The translations under genes and the position numbers were made by a program. Of a DNA stretch of 64,000 nt, positions 55,625 to 64,000 are shown piece after piece; the first letter of the stretch is position 1, and each line of letters begins with the position of its first letter. The stretch comes from Rhipidocladum racemiflorum. Its lineage: Eukaryota; Streptophyta; Magnoliopsida; Poales; Poaceae. Where the stretch lies: contig CM070592.1 in assembly GCA_036346355.1 (NCBI GenBank), positions 35,945,230 to 36,009,229 of the forward strand, in the 5' to 3' direction. Below the pieces are notes generated by a model. The model had not been told where the DNA came from. It ran no database searches and saw nothing but the letters and a program-made list of their open reading frames with translations.

Positions 55625-57666
55625 ATGGCCGGCGGCGGCCGCTGCGGCGCGGAGGAGGAGCTGACGGCACAGGAGACGGCGCTCTACGACCGCCAGATCC
55701 GCGTCTGGGGCGTTGACGCCCAGAAGAGGTGCCCCCCCAACCCACCTTCTGCTCCTGCTTCTTTCTTTCTTCTATTCCAACATCTTTTGGTATTTTCTTG
55801 GTTCGTTTTGGAGGCGCGTATAGGTTTTTGTCGCGAAAAATTCAACCTTTTGGTATTTTATGGCTTTATTGCGATGTTTAAGCCAAAATCGATCTGTTCT
55901 GTACCTTTTTGTTTTTAGATTTTGAGCTTAAACATTGTCTTTTGATGTGAGGACTGAAAATAATCACAAAAAATTCAATCTTTTTAGTTTTCTGATTCTT
56001 AGAGCCCGGTTTTATGCATTCTGTTGAACCTTTCCCCCCAAAAGTTTGCCTGTGTTCTCGTAGTGGTCTATATTTATTTTTCTATTTTATGCTAAAATCA
56101 TCACTGGTTTGTGTTTCCTTCTGAATCCACTTTTTGAGTGCATTTCATCTGTTTTTATGCCAAAATCACCACTGATTCTAGCAAGAATATTGTTCTAGCA
56201 GGACTCAGAGGATGATCTTAATGCTAATTTCCTAATTCTTCCCGATGAGAGCACATATGGTGGTAGATCACGAGCTGAGGTTTGCTGTGAGTCCTTAAAA
56301 GATTTCAATCCAATGGTCCGAGTTACTGTCGAAAAGGGTGAGTAAGCTTTTTTTCGTTTGAAGGTCAGAAATTGAAAATATATAAAATGATCAAGTCTTT
56401 TTTGAATTATTGTATTGTGTGAACTTGTGATCCCTACTGCCTCATAGATCTTGGAACAATAATGGGCAGATATACTATTTCAATTACAGTCTTGCACTTA
56501 TAGTGGTACTTCAATCTAGAAAGTTCTTGTAAGTTGTAAGAAAAATCCTTTAATGAAAGGAACAATCAGTTGTCATATTATTACATTGCATAATTGTTTC
56601 AGGATTTCAACATATTTGTCTCTCCAAGAGTCCTGACGTATTTCATATTTGGCCATAAAAATGACTAAGATTCTTCACGGTATTGATTCTAAAAAAACTA
56701 ACTATTTTGTTATTTCCTCCAGGTGATCCGTCACTTATTGATGGAGAATTCCTTGATAAGTTTGACATTATCGTAGTTAGCTGTACGTCTCTTAAAACAA
56801 AGGTGCAGATTCTTCTCTGAAATTAGTTTTTCACAACCTTTGCTTATTGCAAGTGTCACTCAGTATTTCTTTAACTAAACTTCAATAACAAGTATCTTGT
56901 TCTGTTTCTTGTGCTCACAATGTTTTTGCCTGTGTTCTATGTTCATTTAGTTGTTAATTAATGACAACTGTCGGAAGAGAAGCAAGCATATTGCATTCTA
57001 CGCTATAGAGTGCAAGGATTCTTGTGGTGAAATATTTGTTGATCTGCAGAACCATAGCTATCTTCAGGTATGCATCATATAAGTACATGTTTTGTTCAAA
57101 AGTCAAAACATCTATGCCTTCCCCATCTAAGCATGCACAGATGCCTGTAATTGGTTTATATTCTGTCTAGAATATTTGTCATTCCCCTTGAAATATAAGC
57201 TGTTGTTTTATCTTTCCTTTTGTGCTGTGTAATTAGCCATTTTATTTCTATTTCAATACTTTGAATCTCTAGGCTGACCATGATTCGTCTTGGGACATGC
57301 TTCTTGTAATTTTTAAATTATACATCTGGGTGTGTACATTCTGCATTGATACGTTTGACCTCTATATTGATTGTCACTTTCTGGCTGACTGTTAATTTTG
57401 TCAGTATATAAAAAAGCAAATATACTTGTTTTCTTTCCTCGAGGAATGTACCTTTAAAGGATGAGAATAGCAAGACAATTAGGTTCTTTTGTAATATAGC
57501 TTGCAGTGACCTGCACTCTCAGTGATTAGTTTCCAAGTCCTCCGGTTTGTTCATTTCTTCATCCCTGAAATGGAAGAGATACAATAATGGCCAACTTATG
57601 ATGCTTAAAACACGGCACAGCCTAGCATATAAAAAATGGGACCTAGGATTCAACTTTCAATATACT

Positions 57667-57752
57667 TTCACTTTTGATTACATCCACACGATGAGATAAA
57701 TCTTTAACTTACATTATAGATTCACTTTTGATTAAATCACCACGATGAGATA
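57667..57752 (+). repeat. Direct repeat in SAE1 intron
   Basis: A 32-bp sequence starting ttcacttttgatta and ending cgatgagata occurs at 57667-57698 and 57721-57752 with two or three differences. It is probably a local duplication. Confidence 0.7.
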
Positions 57753-59006
57753 TAATCTCTTATGCTTTGCAATTACCATCATTATTGAGGGGCATATTTT
57801 CTTCCTTCAGTTTTTCTTAATATTTTTTCAGTGACATGGCTCCTGAATCTTTGAAGTCGTTTGTTCAATTTTTCTTCCCAGAAAAAGCCTGGAGGAGAGG
57901 CTGAACAGCGGGAGTTGACATATCCTAGTCTACAGGTACGTGAGTTCAATTTACAATGATTTTTAAGCTTGTCTTCCAGATAAACAGTTCATGTTTTGCA
58001 TTGCTCAAGTTGATCTTTTTTTTTTTGCTGCCATAATTGTGTGTGTGGAGTATGTGACGCAACTGATACAAGTTACATGATACATGGAAGCAATTTGAAT
58101 TATATCTTTATATTTTAATATGAATTATATGTTTAATTTTTTCCTCTGGTAAAACAATTGGCTTTCTTTGACAGCAGAGAATATAAATAAATAAAAATAT
58201 AACATAGAAGCTTGCCCTGCTGTTTTTTCAGTTTCCTTTTAAATTTGATGTGGTTCAGCACTACAGCCACTCTCACATACCCTTTTATTGGAGTTGTGTG
58301 TTATTTTCATATCAGTTGGTTTCCATACGAGACAAATCAAGCAATGGATATCACTGATGCATGCTGCTGTGCTCATTTTGCATATATCTCTAGATGGAAG
58401 CAGCATGTTGACCTTCACTTCATGCTTTCTTTATGTGTTTCACATCACTGAAATATCGATTCAATTTGTTATCATAATGATCGGTCCATGAAGGCAAGTC
58501 TGATGGGTCTACATGATTTCTGTGTTGTAGTTCAATGGTATACTGTTACTGGAATGCTTGCATATGATTTGCTTCCAGCAACCCATATTGCACTCTTTTT
58601 GGTGCTTCAATTGGGAAATATTATAATTTGTGAATCAATTGCAATGACTGCATTTACATTTTGATTTCTTTCATACAGGAAGCTATCTCTGTACCTTGGA
58701 AGAATCTACCTAAAAGAACAACTAAATTGTATTTTGCCATGAGAGGTGAGAATGTCAGAATTTAAGACACTGTTGCAAACAAATTCTTTAGTTCAGGTGT
58801 ACGTACCCAAATAATGGAAACTGAAAAGGGGCGTTTATCTAGTTTTTCGGCCTTTTTGCTTGTGCCTATCTGATAGACTGTTTTATTCTGTTTTGATTGG
58901 CAAATAATGATCACTATTTTCTTTTGATATGGCCTTTTGCAGTATTGGAAAATCATGAATTATCTCAAGGGCGCAGCCCTGGTGAGACATCACTCTCTGA
59001 TCTACC

Positions 59007-59871
59007 CATGGTTATTAGAACGTCGCTTAAACGATGTTTAAACGTCAGAACGACGCCGAGCCGAAGAACGTCCGAGCGTTCTGTCGACGGCGCGTAAAAC
59101 GTCCTAGAACGTCGGTTAAACGACAATTAAACGTCTAGAACGTCCAAATCTGCTGAAACGCCCGTTCCAGACCTTTTTACGAGGTGAAATTAGTGAGAAA
59201 AGGGTACATTTGGACTCTCATTTGGAGGGGAACGGATCGGGAGAAAAGGGGAAGCAGGCTAACCCTAGAGCCGCGCCGAGCCGAGATCCGGATCCGCCGC
59301 CGTCGCGCGCCAGCGCCACGCCGTCGCTGCCGCCGCCGCCATGGATCCGCGTGGCCGCGTGCTCTCAAAGAAGCGCCGCTATCGCCCGCCAGCCGCCAGG
59401 TCGGATCCCCCTCCATCTCCCTGTCTCTCTTCTCTCTGGCGACGCCCCCTCCATCTCTCTGTCTCTCCTCTCTAGCGATGCCCTCTCTGTTCGGTTCGGC
59501 TGAGGCCTGAGGGAGTAAGAACCGGGGAGAGGGAGGTGACGGCGTGGAGAGCGAGATGTGCGAGTTGTGGACGATCCATTAGGTCAGAGGTGCTCGTGCG
59601 GTGTGGGCTTACGGGCCACGTTGGGCCTTCCATACTGTGGACGATCCAGTAAAAGTGAAGGAATAAACTCCTCCTTTTAATAGTTTAGATAGATATAGCC
59701 TTAAATTATATGGAAAAAGACTACAAAATCAAGGTACATATATGATATATCTTTGCTCTCATATTCGTTTTACAATGGTGCGTAAAACTACGTTTCAACG
59801 TCCGTTTAAACGTTTAAAAGTTAAAAAGGGGGTAGGTCATTTCGTTCTCGTTTTACGTTTTAATAACCTTG
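59007..59871. mobile_element. Non-autonomous hAT-like element inside SAE1 exon
   Basis: The terminal inverted repeats are CATGGTTATTAGAACG and CAAGGTTATTAAAACG, and the 8-bp target duplication is gatctacc (58999-59006, 59872-59879). Subterminal ttaaacg/aacgtc motifs are repeated at both ends (59020-59150, 59775-59860). The centre (~59260-59515) is strongly GC-rich with a possible start codon (59341, MDPRGRVLSKKRRYRP), unlike the AT-rich ends, and may be a captured host fragment. No transposase is encoded. Confidence 0.85.
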
Positions 59872-60100
59872 GATCTACCTGCAGTTTTGGCTCAGAGGAA
59901 GGACATGTGTGATAGCATGGTATAGCAGTTGTTATTTGTCTTAATTTGAGTCATATTCCTTCAGATATTTGACATGGTATGGTAAACTGCAGTCCTTAAA
60001 TGAGTCTCAAATTCCTACTGCTCTCCTGGAACGGCTGCTAGCAGCTGGTAAGAAGGAACATCCTCCTGTATGTGCAATCCTTGGTGGCATTCTTGGTCAG

Positions 60101-60369
60101 GTAAGTGCCAATGTTTCATCACCCAGTAGTGTGGTTATATGTTCTCTAGTCTCTGAAATTTCATTATTACGTAGATCTTATGTTTGAATTATGGTTTTTG
60201 TTAATTTCCTTTGTTTTATTGTTTTGTTCACTTGTGAACGCCGGAAAAAACTAAAGTAATTTTAGATAATATATGTGGAGATCAGTCTCCATTCCTCAAA
60301 CTAGACCATTTGGCGCGCGTTGCGTGCCCTATCAGAAAATTTAGAGAACAAGTAATCCTATATATGTGG
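60101..60369. other. Remainder of SAE1 intron or flank
   Basis: It follows a normal gtaagt donor. The expected last SAE1 exon is not visible here. Nothing else is recognised. Confidence 0.5.
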
Positions 60370-60443
60370 CACTGTTTCCAAGGCGGACGCCTAGCTCGCC
60401 TAGGCGCTGGTCTGCCGCCCGCCGAGCACCTTGGGGAACACTG
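60370..60443. mobile_element. 74-bp hAT-type MITE
   Basis: The ends are CACTGTTTCCAAGGCG and CAGTGTTCCCCAAGGTG (reverse strand), with target duplication atatgtgg (60362-60369, 60444-60451). The centre gcctagctcgcctaggcg is near-palindromic. Confidence 0.75.
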
Positions 60444-61604
60444 ATATGTGGACAACAATATATAAAGCAGTAGCTTTCAAGTACCTCTAATCAAATATCA
60501 ACTGGAATGGCATTGATTTATAGCAAAATTAGATCATTTGGGGCTTCCCCGCGTCCCACTGGACATGTAGAACCAATTCAGAGAACATACACATAAAAAG
60601 AGGTAACAGTTATGGCATAAACCACTACAGAACACCATCATAATGATTCCAGCTAAGAAGACAGCAATGAAATCTAGATAGATTCAAAATCACTTGATTT
60701 TAAGATATTGGCCACAGCTATTGCAACAATTGCACTGTACTTGTAGGAACCAGTTACACAGCCTAAGACAAACAGTAGGAAAGAATAACACACAAAAGTA
60801 ATGGGTCGATACAAATATCTAGACCACTGAGCATTGAACCATCAAGAACTTGAATGGGACACGATGTGAGTAGAGAAATCTGAAAAAGGTTGTCGATATA
60901 TATATGAGCATTGAGATTGGTTTTAAGCAAAGTGATGAATTATAGGCCATTAGCTCATTAACTAACACAAGATTGATAAATTTGTGATCTAAGAATGCTA
61001 ACCACCAAAAGATCGATCAATTTGTGATCAAAAACTGCTGGAAGAACAAATTGACAACAATGTAACAGAGTGACCTGATTGTACTTGAATTTTCCCTTTT
61101 ATTGATCCGAAATGTATAGGAAACTGCACAACCTATGATGAAATCAAACTATTTTGAGCAAACATCCCTCAGTTTTGTCAATAGGAAATTAGTGATTCTT
61201 GTGATGAATGACACAAACACACGTACCTAGATGTATGTGTGGAGGCAAGCATTTGAGCCATGAGCCAACTAGTGCAAATGACGGAGGTGTTGGTAAGGGA
61301 AGAGGGAAAGACGTGAGTCGCCTTGCTGTGTGGCCACTGCAACTCAGATTGGGAGGTTGACATATCCGATTCCTCAATTAGTATTCTGAATTTCTGATTA
61401 AATCTATGTTTCTTTTGTGGGATCAAATCCATGTTGTATAAACTGACCAAAGCAATGGTAAAAGCAGTGGACTTATAAAGAAAAACCTCACTGAGCCCAT
61501 GAGCCCAAAAAATAGATGAGATTAAGAAGAAACAAATTAAGATCTTGGAAGGTTATACACCCTTTTTTCAAAATCTAGCCACTGAAAATATACATGGGCA
61601 GATA
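60444..61604. other. Intergenic sequence, no gene recognised
   Basis: AT-rich, without long open frames of recognisable content, splice-consistent SAE1 exon, or terminal repeats that I can identify. Confidence 0.5.
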
Positions 61605-62023
61605 TGTCATGTGGGGCCGGCATTATCAGAGACGGGCCCGCGTCATGACGCCGCTAACAAAGATGGTCAGCCGCACCACAGGGCGCCTCAGCAGCCGCAT
61701 GCAAGGAAGGCTAGAATTAGGGAGTTTGTTTCCTTCTTAAGAATAAGCATGCAGGGAAACCTATAATCATGGGATTGATTGAGTAGTTTCCTTTCTATTA
61801 GCAGATTAGTTTCCTTTTATTAGCAGTCCTAATATCTATTTAAAGGTCAGAATCAAGACCCTTGAGGGGCAAGCAATAACAATCTATTCCTAATCTTTCT
61901 CTCTCTCCTAATCCCTCCTCTTATTATCAAGGCGCCCAGACAAGGTCCTGGCGCCTCTGACGTCCAGGCTCACGAAGCCAGCGGTAGTGGACCCGGCGTC
62001 TTTGGACACTAGCATCCTTGACA
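61605..62023 (+). repeat. 5' LTR of G3
   Basis: It runs TGTCATGTGGGGCC...ATCCTTGACA (419 bp, TGTCA/TGACA inverted ends), followed by ac and the primer site. A TATA-like ctatttaaagg is at 61836-61846. The 3' partner lies outside the window, so the start is inferred from the terminal sequence only. Confidence 0.65.
61836..61846 (+). promoter_or_regulatory. TATA-like box in G3 LTR
   Basis: CTATTTAAAGG lies ~230 nt into the LTR, followed by a pyrimidine-rich stretch (61890-61920). Confidence 0.45.
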
Positions 62024-62026
62024 ACT

Positions 62027-62036
62027 TGGTATCAGC
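62027..62036 (+). other. Primer-binding site of G3 (partial tRNA-iMet match)
   Basis: TGGTATCAGC lies 3 nt after the LTR end. It shares the first nine bases of the usual TGGTATCAGAGC and then diverges. Confidence 0.6.
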
Positions 62037-62103
62037 TTCCAGGCGATCCTCACCCAACCCCAGCCCTCCACCAAGCCCCACCGCGCCACCACTCATCCCC
62101 GCC

Positions 62104-62715
62104 ATGGCCGAGCCAACCCTGGCTGTGCTCGCCCTGCTTATCCGGACGTTGACAACCACCGTCGACAGCCTCCAAGCGAAGGTTGACACCCTCCAGCAGG
62201 AGCATTCCCCGTCAGGCTCTGCGTGGGGCTCCAAGGCTCCAATCACGGGCGAGCACCACAACGATCGACCTCCGTGCTTCCAAAAGATGGATTTCCCCAA
62301 ATATGACGGCAAATCCGATCCCTTGGCGTTCATCAACCGCTGTGAGTCATATTTCCATCAACAACGCATCACGGAGGAGGAGAAGGTATGGATGGCTTCC
62401 TACAATCTGCTCGATGGCGCACAGATGTGGTTCATTCCAGTCCAAAGAGAAGAGGGCACTCCACGGTGGCGCCGCTTCACGGAACTCCTCCATCTACGTT
62501 CGCCCACCCTGCTTACAACCCCTGGGAGAGGCGATGGCGTGCAAGCGGGCCGGGCCGTCGTTGAGTACCAGACCGCCGAGGTACTCCTTCCTCGCCGGCA
62601 CCTCACGGAGACGCAGAAGGTCCATATCTTCCGCGGTGATGCGCAGCAGCCCTCGGCCTCGGCGTCGAGCTCCACAACCCCGATCGCTCGCTCGCCGTCG
62701 CCATGAGCCTCGCCC
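62104..62715 (+). pseudogene. G3 gag, frameshifted
   Basis: I take the start at 62104 (MAEPTLAVLALLIRTL), the first methionine after the primer site; a coiled coil follows (VDSLQAKVDTLQQ). The gag core is clear at 62275-62480: KMDFPKYDGKSDPLAFINRC, WMASYNLLDGAQMWF and RWRRFTELLHLR. After ~62495 the frame slips and later matches alternate between frames (VVEYQ, LTETQKVHIF at ~62563-62630). It is a structural particle protein, not intact as read. Confidence 0.75.
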
Positions 62716-64000
62716 ATGGCGGAGGCTGCGCGATCGGTGTGCAGCGGCGGCGACACCGCCTCCGCAGCATCGCCATTCCCGGTAGGGCATCCGCCAACGC
62801 CTCGCCAGCGTTGGCCGCCCCGCGCCATCGGCCTCGACTCGACCACCGATTACGTCGGCGGGCGGCCGATCAGCGGCTATCTCAAAGTGAGATGGAGGAG
62901 CGGCGCCGCCAGGCTCGCTTCAATCGCAACGAAGTTCGGGCGAGGCCACAACCGCGTCTGCCAGCGCATCTTCCTCCTCGATCTAGCCACCGGGGACGAC
63001 GAGGACGACACCGAACCGGAAGGAGCCGCGGCTGACGAACCGCTAATTTCGCTCCACGCCATCGCAGGCGTCCGCACCACTGAAACCATGCAGATGCGCA
63101 TCCAACTGGGCGACGTCTCTCTCCTCGCGCTCCTCGACTCCGGTTCCACCCATAACTTCGTCTCCGAGGAAGCAGCCGGCCGCACCAACCTCCACCTTCC
63201 TCGCGGCAAGATGCACGTCACGGTGGCCAATGGCGAACGCGTACCTTGCCCCGGCATGTACCATGCTACGGCATTCACCATTGGTGATGAAGACTTCATC
63301 ACCGACTTCTTCGCCCTTCCCTTGGCCGGCTACGACGTCGTCTTGGGCACACAATGGCTGGCGTCCTCGGCCGATCCTTCCGGGATTTCTGAGCCGTCAC
63401 CATGTCCTTTGGCGCCATGACCACAAGGTCTGCATTGGCAAGGCATCGCGGGCCGACCAAATTTCTCCTCAGTATGCACCGGCCGACGATCTCCTGGCGG
63501 CCGCCCCGACGAAGTTCGCCACCATCTTCACCGAGCCAATCGGGTTGCCACCACCTCGTGCCAGGGAACATCGCGATCACCCTCCTCCTGGTTCGGCACC
63601 GCTGGTCGCCCGCCTACCGCTACCCTAAGATCTCACAAGGATTTAACTCGAACGCCAATGCGCCACCATGCTCGAACAGGGCATCATCATGCGCAGCGCA
63701 TCGGCGTTCTCCTCACCGATTCTTCTAGTCAAGAAGTCCGACGGCACATGGCGCTTCTGCATCGACTACCGCGCCCTGAACGCCATCACCATAAAAGACG
63801 CATACCCCATTCCGGTGGTGGATGAGCTCCTTGACGAGTTGCACGGCGCTCGTTTTTTCACCAAACTGGATCTCCGTTCCGGCTACCACCAGGTACGGAT
63901 GCACGCCGAGGATGTCGCGAAGATTGCATTCCGCACCCATGACGGCCTCTACGAGTTCCTGGTCATGCCGTTCGGGCTGTGCAACGCCCCGGCTACATTC
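62716..64000 (+). pseudogene. G3 zinc-knuckle remnant, protease and RT (partial)
   Basis: Around 62911-62965 the nucleocapsid knuckle region reads ARLASIATKFGRGHNRVC in one frame; only the His-Cys half is intact. Protease follows in an open frame to 63420, with catalytic DSG in LLALLDSGSTHNFV (~63130-63170) and the C-terminal AGYDVVLGTQWL. After small frameshifts RT begins at ~63715: LVKKSDGTWRFC, DYRALNAI, FTKLDLRSGYHQVRM, and VMPFGLCNAPATF at the window edge. The active-site DD lies beyond 64000. Some losses coincide with expected CTG triplets read as TCG. Confidence 0.75.

Larger units (their letters stand above)
55625..60100 (+). pseudogene. SAE1: SUMO-activating enzyme subunit 1 (SAE1/AOS1), partial and disrupted
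   Basis: SAE1 pairs with SAE2 in the nucleus to adenylate SUMO; the first exon carries ALYDRQIRVWG, whose arginine belongs to the adenylation site. Exons with GT-AG borders: 55625-55728; remnant ~56182-56337; 56723-56802; 56951-57067 (NDNCRKRSKHIAFYAIECKD); 57882-57935; 58679-58745 (EAISVPWKNLPKRTTKLYFA); 58943-59006 continuing at 59880-59919 (split by a hAT element); 59993-60100 (PPVCAILGGILGQ). Three defects: exon 2 is mostly gone (only KNIVLAG remains, joined out of frame to SEDDLNANF), removing the nucleotide-binding loop; an 865-bp insertion sits in coding sequence at SLSDLP; and the terminal exon (family motif around the C-terminal GDPLKNFF region) is not found before the window's next element. 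The remaining exons are otherwise clean and in phase, so inactivation is recent. A functional paralogue elsewhere is expected. Confidence 0.85.
61605..64000 (+). mobile_element. Ty3/gypsy element G3, 5' part (runs off the window)
   Basis: It comprises a 5' LTR of 419 bp, primer site, gag, protease and the first half of RT. The short LTR, the absence of a pre-gag ORF and different gag/RT sequences make it a separate lineage from G1 and T. Confidence 0.8.

Noticed and set aside
59184..59510. Independent host gene with start codon at 59341
   Set aside because: It lies wholly between hAT inverted repeats and target duplications, has no splice or stop structure of a full gene, and is better described as possible captured cargo.
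62400..63302. Minus-strand ORFs opposite G3 gag and protease
   Set aside because: They are high-GC shadow frames of the real plus-strand retroelement genes.

Overview
This window is nuclear DNA of a grass. Rice or a close relative (Oryza/Oryzeae) is likely but not provable here. It shows plant-type spliced exons, Ty3/gypsy and Ty1/copia elements with plant initiator-Met primer sites, Helitrons and hAT elements, and no bacterial gene organisation. About 90% is nested transposable elements. The only recognisable host gene is a broken SUMO-activating-enzyme subunit 1 (SAE1) locus at 55.6-60.1 kb.

Layout: (1) 1-537, low-complexity tandem repeats. (2) 538-10032, plus-strand Ty3/gypsy chromovirus-like element G1: truncated 5' LTR, primer site, pre-gag ORF, gag, pol, 3' LTR; its ORFs are cut by stops mostly of the CAG-to-TAG type. 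(3) 10033-16741, copia element S inserted in the 3' LTR of G1, with a long intact gag and a mostly deleted pol. (4) 16741-38982, minus-strand tandem array of one gypsy family T, internal-LTR-internal-LTR-internal, repeating every ~9.1 kb with ~3.45-kb LTRs. (5) 38983-41178, part of another gypsy LTR. (6) 41179-42817, weakly recognisable transposase-like debris. (7) 42818-52220, a complete-ended copia element Y with identical 220-bp LTRs and a CTCTT target duplication, decayed coding sequence, and a 2.3-kb gypsy LTR nested inside. (8) 52460-55178, three Helitron-like elements. (9) 55625-60100, the SAE1 pseudogene, with an 865-bp hAT-like element inside a coding exon. (10) 60370-60443, a 74-bp hAT-type MITE. 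(11) 61605-64000, the start of another plus-strand gypsy element G3, which runs off the end.

The most interesting points: four unrelated-looking gypsy LTRs share a small intron-exon-intron-like block (acceptor ending GTAG, 66-87 nt exon, then AG|GCAAG). Two gypsy families carry an extra ORF between primer site and gag with a possible dsRNA-binding-like fold plus coiled coil, and gag/pre-gag start codons sit directly behind AG acceptor-like sites. Together these suggest spliced retroelement messages. Separately, the tandem copies differ mainly at CAG/CTG trinucleotides, scrambled to CGA/TCG on both strands. This looks like systematic base-calling error at methylated CHG sites, so many apparent frameshifts in the array should not be taken as biology.

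Positions of LTR ends, primer sites and exon borders were read directly. Family names come from remembered conserved motifs, not from database searches.
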